Source: Blautia sp. MSJ-19 (GTDB taxonomy: Bacteria; Bacillota; Clostridia; Lachnospirales; Lachnospiraceae). Taken from it: 64,000 nt of DNA. Position numbers and translations under genes: made by a program. The stretch is taken from NCBI RefSeq assembly GCF_018918125.1, contig NZ_JAHLQA010000025.1, positions 1 to 64,000 on the forward strand. The letters run 5' to 3'. Below, in pieces: positions 45,001-52,569 of this stretch. The notes under the pieces were generated by a model, which did not search any database, was not told the origin of the DNA, and saw nothing but the letters and a program-made list of their open reading frames with translations. Position 1 is the first letter of the stretch. Every line of letters starts with the position of its first letter.

Positions 45001-45820
45001 CACGAACAATATTTACCTGATAATTTCCATCTGCATCTTCTGTTTTCTCTGTTCCATCTGTAAAAGAGTCGTCTGTCGCCTCTGGCATTTCTTCCGGATC
45101 TGTATCTGTAATTTCTTCAAATGTGCTGTCTGTATCCGGATTATCATCTATGGCAGGTTCTTCTGTTGAAACTTCCTCAGACGGATTTTCCGGGATTGGT
45201 GTATCTATTGGCTCTTCCTCAACCGGAATTTCTGTCGGAGTTACTTCTTCATAGATTTCATCCTCTGACGGAATTTCTACATTTACCTCATCCTGCACAG
45301 GTTCTTCACTCTCTGCAGTGCCTATGGCTGGTTCCTCGCCTTCTGCTTCATTCTCATCTTCCTGGTTGCTTACAGATTCCTGATTCTCAGATTCAGCAAC
45401 CTGCACCACCGCTTCCTTTACAATCAGCTTACGATTGATCTGATAAATTGGGTGGCCACTTACTGGCTCTACATAATAAACAGCTTTGTATGTATCTTCG
45501 TAATCTGTTGTAAAGTCCTGCTTTTCCTCATTTTTTGCCTCATGGAAAGTGATCTTCACCTTTTTTTCATCTGGTATTTCCAGTCCGGTAAAATCTTTCT
45601 CCACTTCAAAAATCCTGCCTGTTTCCAGTTCCAGATCTTTTGCTTTTACCACTTCATCTGCATCCAGCTCATTTTTTACCTCTTCATATAACGGTGGCTC
45701 TTCTGGCACTGGTACTACATCTGCCGCATAAGACAACATTGGTGATAAAATTGTAGATAACACTGTAAGCATTGCCAGGAATCCCGACAAAAATCTTCTC
45801 ATATTTTTTTTATTCTTCAT
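39083..45820 (-). CDS. Giant cell-wall surface protein with SpaA/Cna-B repeats
   Basis: 2245 residues. A signal peptide (~1-33, MRRFLSGFLAMLTVL...SYAAD) is followed by an acidic Pro/Glu/Thr-rich stretch (~140-260), a folded N-terminal domain with Cys (TVNAYCMQHSMQSPPSG, ~400-540) resembling thioester-type adhesin domains, about 14 SpaA/Cna-B domains (each with a GA-x-F/Y-x-L/V-Y core and a ...E-x-x-AP-x-GY end) and a sortase signal NSPKTGD with hydrophobic anchor and KRKRK tail. Cna-B domains usually form Lys-Asn isopeptide bonds. Such proteins of ICEs may promote donor-recipient contact. The start overlaps the topoisomerase gene by 11 bases. Confidence 0.92.
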   Translation of the reverse strand: MKNKKNMRRFLSGFLAMLTVLSTILSPMLSYAADVVPVPEEPPLYEEVKNELDADEVVKAKDLELETGRIFEVEKDFTGLEIPDEKKVKITFHEAKNEEKQDFTTDYEDTYKAVYYVEPVSGHPIYQINRKLIVKEAVVQVAESENQESVSNQEDENEAEGEEPAIGTAESEEPVQDEVNVEIPSEDEIYEEVTPTEIPVEEEPIDTPIPENPSEEVSTEEPAIDDNPDTDSTFEEITDTDPEEMPEATDDSFTDGTEKTEDADGNYQVNIVRGEEFHIELNHEDGQYQPGETVVFSGDMPQGSLIAVGTTKVQANQTENTEDLLYSEVTYHEESDKFSFEMPADDIDLSVSIDQAENGIMLLATDTPWDDATNIEANKYYYYSDGQLHPFDTVMGQGGNDSYKYVRYKAGGKTYTVNAYCMQHSMQSPPSGTTYKNMVELDEGGDDKYLRKALFYGYGGPGWGHTFNGYNVKSIMEKYGCSSETRAMQHYLVDYLYDGESGFGGALSTTAKNMLKEIKAALAKMPDPTAMKLLPGLSVNATGKETESFTWKANEAFTITIHLENGVSLVNETTGKTASGNVTVKGGEKFHLVATTANMGSLKGKYAITSNFPLDFHAMLLKLESSQDIGFGYYTDSSDLQITVDWPEEAVIEITKKDGDTGKNIAGAVYGVYSDNACTKLIAKMPPTDSNGSSRVTLTKTQDTVYLKEITAPEGYVVQASSYGVKLVVGSTTKQTVTDKEQKGNLTVYKEGEVFVGAVSDENGTLFQYEKRRQKGAVYNVYAAEDIVTAGGKTVYKKGAEVAKNLITGENGSVTVKNLPLGSYNVTEAQAPENFYNAKETKKVTISYAGQTAEAAFSETTFTNDRQKAVVQVIKKDKDTENTLSGGHFALFAAQDMKTVDGKVAVKKDALIETAITGTDGKAAFKADLPVGFSYYVKEVQAPAGYVRNEKDTYSFQFSYTNDEQAKISFSHTFVNDRVSATISLNKKDAETKENKAQGDASLKNAVYGLYARNDITHPDGKTGVIYKAGSQIGTLTTDKEGKARIKNLYLGEYYIKEITPSVGYLTDENEYDLVCSDEGDLTAVVEKECTSLETVKKQPFELIKAANNGDTDAALLSGAGFSAYLVSSLVVKEDGNYDFSSAEPVVIGENGATEIFTNEKGYVKSIAIPYGTYLVRETTTPHNYKPVDDFIVRITENKPTEPQTWRVLLDKEFSAKLKIIKQDDETKKSVLIPGTEFKIYDLDHEKYVEQVTTYPTTVTHTSYFTDIDGYLILPQNLKIGHYRIEEVTAPDGYTINKNYVEIQVDTNTLYQTDPVSGDAIIEVVYENHPVKGKLTVQKKGEVLSTYKNDFKYEVQNLSGAVYEVYAAEDIYTADFQKDDTGKRILEYAKGAKVAELTTDESGKADLDNLPLGEYKVVEKTAPEGFVLNKEEQKISFVYADQDTPVISQSAEFINDRQKVEVSVVKKDAENEKGLSGAEFGLYAKEDIKAGDKVLVKADELLTKAVTGEDGKAVFEQDLPFGTYYIKELAAPDGFVSSDEQIEVTAKYQGQEVKTVKLETVFNNEPTTTEFTKSDITTGVELDGATLTILDSDGKEVEKWTSVKGKAHVIKRLHVGENYTLREEFAPYGYLQAEEVKFTVSDTADVQKVEMKDAVPVGRIIINKKGEFVKEVTWKDMLAGGMDAAFGYVTGSLKDVTFEIYAAEDIKAADGESSDYYKKDELVATITTDALGYARSEDLPLGKYYVKEKETADGYVLDGEIREVDLTYRDQNTPVVTYDEDWQNNRQKAKVTVVKKEKNADRVLEGGVFALYTKNDILNAEGEVILKADTMIEQKATDQDGRIVFTADLPINGNYYVKEVQAPAGFVTTEEIKEFDFAYAGEEVAEVSFEFTYEDEPTTFEITKSDITTGEELPGAKLKVSDSEGNVVDEWTSGSTPHILKELEVGKKYTLTETIPADGYATAESITFVVENTADIQKVEMQDDTTKILISKVDMTDGSSEVKGAKLYILNENQEVMESWTSGDQPHYVEKLPIGTYTLLEETAPKGYIVANKVTFEVKDTGDVQGAKMEDEQAMGKVILNKTDKDTKKPMKGVEFALCDSKGKVLETLVTDSAGHAESKNYPVATFKNGQYKKAITYILKETKTLDGYQLDETEHKIQFEYVNDRTPVIEYTLDLTNKKAPEKDTPETSENQEGSTPGSHGSDATSVSNSPKTGDNTNIAIFVLTLAVSAGCLGTVVAVKRKRK

Positions 45821-47912
45821 CCCTTTTTCCTTTCTTCCGTTCCGGGAAAATCAACTGAAACTTTGGATTTCCGGTTTCTGAAATCTCCATCTTTATAGTT
45901 GCTTCATACTTCCTTTTTGTTTTCTCTGATACCAGATCTTTGAAATGCACCTGCTTCTCACTCAGCAGTTTCCTGACAGTTACTTCATCAAGTGTTTTTC
46001 CCTGACTCTCAAAAAATCGGTTATTTTTCCATAAAGTAAAACTGCAATCACTTCCTGAACAATAATAATTTCTCTTTCCCACATAAACCTTATTGCCGCA
46101 TCTTGGGCATTTTCCAATTTCTTTCCGACCATCTGAAAATAGTTTCTGGTATTCTTCCACTGGCTGTCCATTATCACTTACCAATTTGGTAACCATTTTT
46201 TCAATTTCGAAGAGAAATTCTTCTACATTTTTCTGGCCTCTGGAAATCAGTGTCAGGTCATTTTCCCATTCTGCTGTAAGTTTTGGTGATTTGATCATTT
46301 CCGGAAGAATCCTGATCAGATTTCTTCCATCTGCTGTAGGTAATATCTGCTTCTTTTTACGCTCAACAAAGCCTTTCTCAATCAGTTTTTCAATAATCGC
46401 TGCCCTGGTAGCCGGAGTTCCAAGCCCTTTTCTCTCTGCGTCTTCTATCATATCCGAGCTTCCAGCGTGTTCCATGGCACTAAGGAGCGTATCCTCCGTA
46501 TAATGTTTCGGCGGTGCTGTAAAATGTTCACTAAATTTTACAACAACACTTTCAAATACCTGTCCCATTTTTATATCTGGAAAATCACTTTCCTCCTCTT
46601 CTGGATTTTCTGCATTTTTCCCATATGATTTAAAGAACCGTTCTTCCACTTCTTTCCATCCATATTGGAGAACATTCTTTCCAGATGCAGTAAACAGTTC
46701 TCCATGACAGGAAATTTCAGTCTTAATACTCTCATATATGTATTCCTGTTCCGATGCACATAATAACTTTGATGCAATCAGCATGAGAATTTTCTTTTCT
46801 CCACCCGGAAGTGCTTTTAAATCCATGTTTGTAATTTCTACCGTTGGTATAATTGCATGATGATCTGATACCTTTTTACTGTTCAAAAGTCTCTTTATAT
46901 CTGGTTCTGAACCCTTTATTGACATTTCAGGAAACATACTATTTACTGCCCCGACAACTAGAAGAGCATTTTCTTCCATATCATCTGTAAGATATTGGCT
47001 ATCCGTCCTTGGATACGTCACCAGTTTCTTCTCATAAAGGCTTTGGGTATAGTCCAAGGTTTGCTGTGCCGTAAATCCAAGAAGACGATTTGCTTCCCTC
47101 TGTAATGTGGTCAGATCATATAATTTCGGCGGCTGTACCTTTTTCTTCTCTTTCTTTACTGAAAGAATCTGTGCAGTTTCATCCTTCATATCCTCCATCA
47201 TCTGAACGGCAGCACTTTTCTCTTTTATCCGGTTGCTTACAGCATCCAATCCATCCATCAGAAGATGAACCAGATAATACTTCTCTTTCTGGAAGTTCTC
47301 GATGCTCTTTTCCCGTTCCACCAGCATTGCAAGTGTAGGTGTCTGCACCCGACCTACAATCAACCGATGGTGATACAGTACCGTAAACAGTCTGGTGGCA
47401 TTAATTCCTACCAGCCAGTCTGCTTCACTTCGCGCCACTGCAGAATAATAAAGATCATCATATTCATGTCCATCTTTCAGCTGCTGAAATCCTTCCAGAA
47501 TTGCTTTTTCCTCCATGGAAGAAATCCACAGTCTTTTAAAGGGAAGTTTACATTCTGCCTGGTTATATACCAGACGGAAAATCAACTCCCCTTCTCTTCC
47601 TGCATCTGTTGCACATATAACTTCTGTGATATCTGCTCTGTGAAGCAATTCCTTTAAAACCCGAAACTGCCCTTTTGTACTTTCTTTAATCTGATATTTC
47701 CAATTCTCCGGAATCATGGGAAGTGTTTCATATTTCCATGCTTTCCAGTCATCCCGGTACTGATCTGCACTAGCCAGTTCAATCAAATGCCCAATACACC
47801 AGGAAACCAGATACTCTTTTCCTTCCAGATAGCCATCTTTTACGTTTGTGGCATGAAGCACCTTCGCAATGTTTCTGGCTACGCTGGGTTTTTCCGCAAT
47901 TACAAGCTGCAA
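45810..47912 (-). CDS. topB: DNA topoisomerase III (type IA), ICE-encoded
   Basis: About 700 residues. TTG 47912 has AAAGGAGAT (47919-47927) upstream and gives the usual start MQLVIAEKPSVARNIAKVLH; ATG 47933 would add seven residues. The Toprim domain (ICATDAGREGELIFR), the active-site Tyr in LVTYPRTDSQYLTDDM (~Tyr317) and the RLIVGRVQTPTLAMLVEREK signature are intact. A zinc-binding C-terminus (CPRCGNKVYVG, CSGSDCSF) ends the protein. TopB homologues in ICEs are thought to resolve transfer or replication intermediates. It lies in the conserved transfer operon. Confidence 0.95.
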   Translation of the reverse strand: MQLVIAEKPSVARNIAKVLHATNVKDGYLEGKEYLVSWCIGHLIELASADQYRDDWKAWKYETLPMIPENWKYQIKESTKGQFRVLKELLHRADITEVICATDAGREGELIFRLVYNQAECKLPFKRLWISSMEEKAILEGFQQLKDGHEYDDLYYSAVARSEADWLVGINATRLFTVLYHHRLIVGRVQTPTLAMLVEREKSIENFQKEKYYLVHLLMDGLDAVSNRIKEKSAAVQMMEDMKDETAQILSVKKEKKKVQPPKLYDLTTLQREANRLLGFTAQQTLDYTQSLYEKKLVTYPRTDSQYLTDDMEENALLVVGAVNSMFPEMSIKGSEPDIKRLLNSKKVSDHHAIIPTVEITNMDLKALPGGEKKILMLIASKLLCASEQEYIYESIKTEISCHGELFTASGKNVLQYGWKEVEERFFKSYGKNAENPEEEESDFPDIKMGQVFESVVVKFSEHFTAPPKHYTEDTLLSAMEHAGSSDMIEDAERKGLGTPATRAAIIEKLIEKGFVERKKKQILPTADGRNLIRILPEMIKSPKLTAEWENDLTLISRGQKNVEEFLFEIEKMVTKLVSDNGQPVEEYQKLFSDGRKEIGKCPRCGNKVYVGKRNYYCSGSDCSFTLWKNNRFFESQGKTLDEVTVRKLLSEKQVHFKDLVSEKTKRKYEATIKMEISETGNPKFQLIFPERKKGKRDEE

Positions 47913-47960
47913 TTTTCTATCTCCTTTCTGCACCTGTCGCTGTAATTAAGTGAAACAAAG

Positions 47961-49457
47961 TTATTCCTCTGATTCTTCGTCTTCTACTTCACCTTCCATT
48001 TCATATTCTTCTAATTCTTCATCATCCTCACGAATTGTATCTTCCTCCTCATCGTCGTCCTCGTCCTCTTCATAATCAAAAGAAGTATTTCTTCCTTTCA
48101 TAAATTTCCAATAATAGTAAGCACCACAAACTCCTGCCAGAACCAGCAGCATTAATAAAATCGTGCCGGAATTATTGCTTTTCTTCTCAGGTTCTTCCTT
48201 TTCTTCCGGTATGATCGTAACTTCTGGTTCCGGTATCTCTTTGATCTTCTCTGTTTCAAGTGGCAGTGCGGATTCTGCAATAGCCTGGTTCTGTGGAAGT
48301 GTGACCATGTTGGTATCCGTAAAGTTCAACAGATCATTTTCGCCTACCTCTGTAAGAAGATAAACATTTTCATCCGTTTTATCCTTATCTACAATCAGAT
48401 AAAAAACCTTATCACTTTTTGTCTTGATCGTATAAAATTCCTTTCCCCCCTTGTCCTGAACTGTTCCTGTTGTCATGCCGGAAGCAGAACTTTCTCCCTG
48501 CATCCGCCCGGTATCTGCTTCTGTATCCGTTTCATTTCCTGTGTTTTCTGGTTCTGTTGGTGCAGTAGCAGTCTCGTTCGTTGTCTGATGTTCCGTTACG
48601 GTTGCCGTAGCACTGGTGGGCTTACTTGCAGTTCCATCGGCTGGCAAAGAAGCTGCATTCTGCTCCGTTCCGGAAACCTCTGTATTCTCTTTTACTGCAT
48701 CTGGATTTTCATAATAAGGGTTTCCTACTTTATAGATCTCTGACATATTTCCTGCTTTGTCTTTTGCCTGCAGGGTAAAGTATTCATAGGAAGTATCCGC
48801 TTTTTGCAAACGGACATTTAATGTATTATTCGTCAGTTCTGTGAATTCATTTCCATTGACATACAAAGCAGCAATTCCCGATTCCGCATCAACTCCCTGC
48901 ACGATCAGTATCCCATTCTTCGCAGCCGCAATAATAGTTGGTTTGGTTTTATCAAAACACTCTATGTAACGATTCTGCTCATAAGTATTTCCATTCTGAT
49001 CAGTAACTCTCACATAAACACTACAATTAGAAGAGATGGATACTTCCATATTTCCGGTTATGTCTGACCATCCTCCATTTTCTGAAAGTCTTGCTTCTAC
49101 TTTTGCAATAGAAAAAGCACCTGTATTCTTTGTATCTTCCACTTGAATTTTTACGGTTGCCGTATCTGTCTGCCAGCCTTCGGGTTCTGTAAAGGTAATC
49201 CCTACTTCTGGTGTTTCCGTCACATCATTTCCTGCATCTTCCTGTGCCTGTTCCACTGGATCTGCATGAATTTCAACTTCTGATCCATCTGAAAAATCAA
49301 CATCTTCCGGGCTGCTTTCTTCTGATGATTCCACTTCTACATTATCTGCCCATACAGTCAGACTTCCGGGCGAACTATAAAAGAAAGCTCCTGCCGGAAG
49401 TCCTGCTAACGTAGCTGCGGTTAAAAATACAGCTGCTCTTTTATGAAATTTCTTCAT
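47961..49457 (-). CDS. DUF4366-type membrane-anchored ICE protein
   Basis: About 498 residues from ATG 49457 (MKKFHKRAAVFLTAATLAGL); the longer frame to 49520 lacks a ribosome-binding site. A signal peptide is followed by Ig-like repeats (GITFTEPEGWQTDTATVKIQ, KTKPTIIAAAKNGILIVQGV), a Thr/Ala/Pro-rich linker (~290-345), the DUF4366 core (GKEFYTIKTKSDKVFYLIVD, VYLLTEVGENDLLNFTD), a C-terminal membrane segment and an extremely acidic tail. It is the CD1107-type mobile-element protein next to the wall hydrolase and VirB4. Probably an envelope part of the transfer apparatus. Confidence 0.88.
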   Translation of the reverse strand: MKKFHKRAAVFLTAATLAGLPAGAFFYSSPGSLTVWADNVEVESSEESSPEDVDFSDGSEVEIHADPVEQAQEDAGNDVTETPEVGITFTEPEGWQTDTATVKIQVEDTKNTGAFSIAKVEARLSENGGWSDITGNMEVSISSNCSVYVRVTDQNGNTYEQNRYIECFDKTKPTIIAAAKNGILIVQGVDAESGIAALYVNGNEFTELTNNTLNVRLQKADTSYEYFTLQAKDKAGNMSEIYKVGNPYYENPDAVKENTEVSGTEQNAASLPADGTASKPTSATATVTEHQTTNETATAPTEPENTGNETDTEADTGRMQGESSASGMTTGTVQDKGGKEFYTIKTKSDKVFYLIVDKDKTDENVYLLTEVGENDLLNFTDTNMVTLPQNQAIAESALPLETEKIKEIPEPEVTIIPEEKEEPEKKSNNSGTILLMLLVLAGVCGAYYYWKFMKGRNTSFDYEEDEDDDEEEDTIREDDEELEEYEMEGEVEDEESEE

Positions 49458-49689
49458 TTTCTGTCTGCTCCTTTTCTCTGGTTTCCAATATCTTTTTTTG
49501 TTCCTCCTTGCTGATATCAATCATCAACTGAAGTTCCTCTGCGGAAACTCCATTGCTTCGGATAATTTTCAGATACTCCATATCCTCTGCCTGTTTCTTC
49601 TGTTCTTCCAGATCCCTTGCTTTTTTCTGTAGCTTTTCAATCTTAGCGTAGGTTCTTGCAAGTTCTTCTTTTATTCGTTCAATGTTCAA
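49441..49689 (-). CDS. DUF4315 family protein
   Basis: 82 residues: a coiled coil (NIERIKEELARTYAKIEKLQ, KKARDLEEQKKQAEDMEYLK) followed by VSAEELQLMID, the standard DUF4315 pattern always found between the DUF4366 and wall-hydrolase genes in these ICEs. It overlaps the following gene's start by 17 bases. Role unknown; probably a small structural or regulatory part of the transfer system. Confidence 0.88.
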   Translation of the reverse strand: MNIERIKEELARTYAKIEKLQKKARDLEEQKKQAEDMEYLKIIRSNGVSAEELQLMIDISKEEQKKILETREKEQTENEEIS

Positions 49690-49701
49690 ATACGCCCCTC
49701 C

Positions 49702-52542
49702 TTATGGCCTGCCAAAAGCATAAAAATGAGACTGCCAGTATGCAGAATTAATGGACGTATACTGAATTGGATTTCCACAATGGATCATCTGTCCATCTCC
49801 GGCATAAATTCCTACGTGGGTAACCGGCTCTCCCGCATCATACGTCCCAGTGAAAAAGATAATATCTCCTGGCCTTGCTTCTTCTGGTGATACAGACATA
49901 CAAATGTCATAAATTCCCTGTGCAGTAAGTCTTCCCATATTGCAGACACCCGAATTGGTAAACACATAGCTTACAAAACCAGAACAGTCAAAAGAAGTCT
50001 CCGGGCTGGAACCGCCCCATACATACGGCATACCAAGATATTTGTCTGCTTCCGCAAATAATCTCCGCACAGTCTCATCATCATAACTGCCGCCTCCACC
50101 ATACAGCCCGCTATCTCCGGTACTGATATAAAAAACAGGATTATAATATTCCCCATCTTTGACCAGTTCCAAATATAACTGGCTTCCGGTTGCACTTCCT
50201 GTACTTCCCGTTGTACCAATTACAGTATCTGTTGTTACTTCCTGACCATTTGCTACCGAAATGCTCTGCAGATAAGCGTATTTAATCTGCACACCTTTTT
50301 TATCCTGCGTAACTACATAATTTCCAAAAGTTCCGCTATATCCTACATCTACAACAAAACCATTCATCGCTGACTTCACTTCTGTTCCCTGTCGTACATT
50401 AATCGTCACACCTCTGTGAAGTTGTGTCTGCCCGGTTCCATTGTTTACAGAATACCCATAATAGGTACTGATATAGGCATACCAGTTTAACTCAACCGGA
50501 GTTTTATATGTCTGTAAATTTCCTCTGTTGGAATAGACCTCTTCATAAATTTCCTGCTCATCCTCTTCCATTCTGGACAGAATAACACTTCTAAGCGGTT
50601 TTGCCTGAACAGAAACATTCAGTACATCTGCAGTTACTGTACGGGTAACTTCCACAGAGTTCTGATTGCCCTCTGCCAGAAAACATTCCCAGGTCTGATG
50701 ACCATGTGCCTCAGCTACTGCGTGATTATCATAATAAACATCAAACTGGACACCATACTGGGCAAAGTTTCCAGTATCTTCTACGGTGTACTCAATCCCA
50801 TTCATCACTACTTTCGTCCCCATTGGAAGAAATGGGTTTGCAGCATCAACCGCAAGCGTATGATTAGCCTGTGGCATTGCCCCTGAAGCAGTAGGTCCTC
50901 CACTCCACACGCCACAGCAGATGGGACAATTACAGTATCCACTGGTCACAACATTTCCCAATGACTGCCCTACCTGTATTGTAGATGTTTCCTGCCGGGT
51001 TTCACTTTTTTCCTCTACGGTGATTCCGTACTGTAAAGAAAAAATTGTTTCCAGTTCTCCTTTTATCTCATCAAACTTAAAATCCCCATAACTGGCAGTC
51101 AGATAACTGATCAATGTATGAGGATCATGGCCGATTTCACCAATGTTATATCTGTATTCATCTTTTCCTGGATACCGGGCTTCCATCTGGTTTATTTTCT
51201 GTTGAAGACTGGCTTCCAACTGCGTATAATACAACTCTGCTTTTTCAATTTCGTCCGGATCCGCAATGTAACTGGAAGCGATTACCGTAGAAATTCCATT
51301 AGAAAACATAGCCGAACAGGAAGCAAATCCTGTCATTACGGAAAGAAGCAAAATCAATAACAACCCCATTGAGATCAGAGTAGTTACATTTCTTACAAAT
51401 ACTTCCTGTGCCTTTCTTGCAATTTTAGTAGCAAGATTTACTGACCGGATTGAGGTGTCTTTTGTTTCTTTTGCAATCTTCCCAGCCCGGTATGCCATCT
51501 GATACTCTCGCTTAATCCTCTGCTTCTGTATTAATTTTCTGATCAGCTTTTTCTGCATCTCTGGATGTTCTTCCAGATATTTCTGATATTGATACCTGGA
51601 TGCACTCTTCCAGACTCTTTTCTCTAAACGGTTTTCTTTATGTATCTGACTGCGGTTCTTCCGGATATTTCTACTGCTATGTTCCTGTAATATCCACTCA
51701 CCTGAACGCACCAGCTTATGTGCTGCATCTACAGCACTGTTTTCCTTTTCGTCTTCGCCTGCTTTCTGATATACTGCATTTTTTAATGCTTTCTTTGGAA
51801 CAGAAGACAAGGTTTTCTTTTTACCATCCGTTTTCCCTGTTTTTTTGTCGAAATATAAATGGTACTTTACCTTTGCTTTCTGTTCCTCATTTGTTTTCTT
51901 GGTATAAACAGAATCTTTCGGAATTTTGTTCTGCCTCTCAGCTTCCTGTTTTCTTGCAGCCTTATCCACTTCCTGATAAGTTTTTATTGTTTTTCGGCTA
52001 TATTTCTGCTTTCCTTTTTTTCGGTTTGTAGAAACATCATTCTTCTCTGCCTGAAAATGTCCTCCATCTGTTTCAGCCGAAGTTTTCTTTTCTTTCTTCA
52101 GACTTCCATCTGTCTCCAGTTTTCCAAACTGCAGTCTCTGCTGTTTCTTTTTCTGTCGCTGATACTGGCTCCTGTGTTTTTCTTTGCGCTCACGTATTTC
52201 TACCGCTGAATCCACAGATACACCTGCAGGCTTGTCCCGGTATCTGTACCGTCCCTGTGTTTTTCGTTTTCCCGGAGGACTGTTTGCAGCCTCTTCTTTT
52301 TTGGCAGGATTTCCCTCCTGAACTTTTTCGGAAAATTGTTTCTTTTCAGCTTTTTTATGAGAGTTTTTCTTCTTTTCAGAAGTAATAAATGCCTGTTCTA
52401 CATCCTTCTGTTTATAAGGCAACTCCTGATCGCTGTTTGTAACTTTTCTGGTCTCCTTTGTTGCAAGATTTTCCTCAACCAGACCATTTCTGGTCATACG
52501 GCTGACTTTCTTCTCTTTCGCCGTATATTTTTGTTTTCCCAA
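49702..52542 (-). CDS. Multidomain cell-wall hydrolase of the conjugation machinery (VirB1-like role)
   Basis: 946 residues from TTG 52542. A basic, disordered ~370-residue N-terminus is followed by one membrane segment (VTTLISMGLLLILLLSVMTG, ~390-410), a 3D/RlpA-like domain (SGYCNCPICCGVWSGGPTAS, TGNFAQYGVQFDVYYDN), an M23-like peptidase-fold domain (GVTINVRQGTEVKSAMNGFV, with GSTGSATGSQLYLEL in place of the H-x-H end, so possibly inactive) and a C-terminal NlpC/P60 peptidase (YVWGGSSPETSFDCSGFVSY catalytic Cys, THVGIYAGDGQMIHC catalytic His). It opens peptidoglycan for DNA transfer. The CD1108-type position, between DUF4315 and VirB4, is conserved. Confidence 0.9.
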   Translation of the reverse strand: MGKQKYTAKEKKVSRMTRNGLVEENLATKETRKVTNSDQELPYKQKDVEQAFITSEKKKNSHKKAEKKQFSEKVQEGNPAKKEEAANSPPGKRKTQGRYRYRDKPAGVSVDSAVEIRERKEKHRSQYQRQKKKQQRLQFGKLETDGSLKKEKKTSAETDGGHFQAEKNDVSTNRKKGKQKYSRKTIKTYQEVDKAARKQEAERQNKIPKDSVYTKKTNEEQKAKVKYHLYFDKKTGKTDGKKKTLSSVPKKALKNAVYQKAGEDEKENSAVDAAHKLVRSGEWILQEHSSRNIRKNRSQIHKENRLEKRVWKSASRYQYQKYLEEHPEMQKKLIRKLIQKQRIKREYQMAYRAGKIAKETKDTSIRSVNLATKIARKAQEVFVRNVTTLISMGLLLILLLSVMTGFASCSAMFSNGISTVIASSYIADPDEIEKAELYYTQLEASLQQKINQMEARYPGKDEYRYNIGEIGHDPHTLISYLTASYGDFKFDEIKGELETIFSLQYGITVEEKSETRQETSTIQVGQSLGNVVTSGYCNCPICCGVWSGGPTASGAMPQANHTLAVDAANPFLPMGTKVVMNGIEYTVEDTGNFAQYGVQFDVYYDNHAVAEAHGHQTWECFLAEGNQNSVEVTRTVTADVLNVSVQAKPLRSVILSRMEEDEQEIYEEVYSNRGNLQTYKTPVELNWYAYISTYYGYSVNNGTGQTQLHRGVTINVRQGTEVKSAMNGFVVDVGYSGTFGNYVVTQDKKGVQIKYAYLQSISVANGQEVTTDTVIGTTGSTGSATGSQLYLELVKDGEYYNPVFYISTGDSGLYGGGGSYDDETVRRLFAEADKYLGMPYVWGGSSPETSFDCSGFVSYVFTNSGVCNMGRLTAQGIYDICMSVSPEEARPGDIIFFTGTYDAGEPVTHVGIYAGDGQMIHCGNPIQYTSINSAYWQSHFYAFGRP

Positions 52543-52569
52543 TGTACCTCACCTCTGCTTTTTTGTCCG

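Noticed and set aside
39083-45820. Possible CRISPR or tandem DNA repeat in the adhesin gene
   Set aside because: Repetition is at protein-domain level with diverged DNA and long, coding units; no short identical repeats with spacers.
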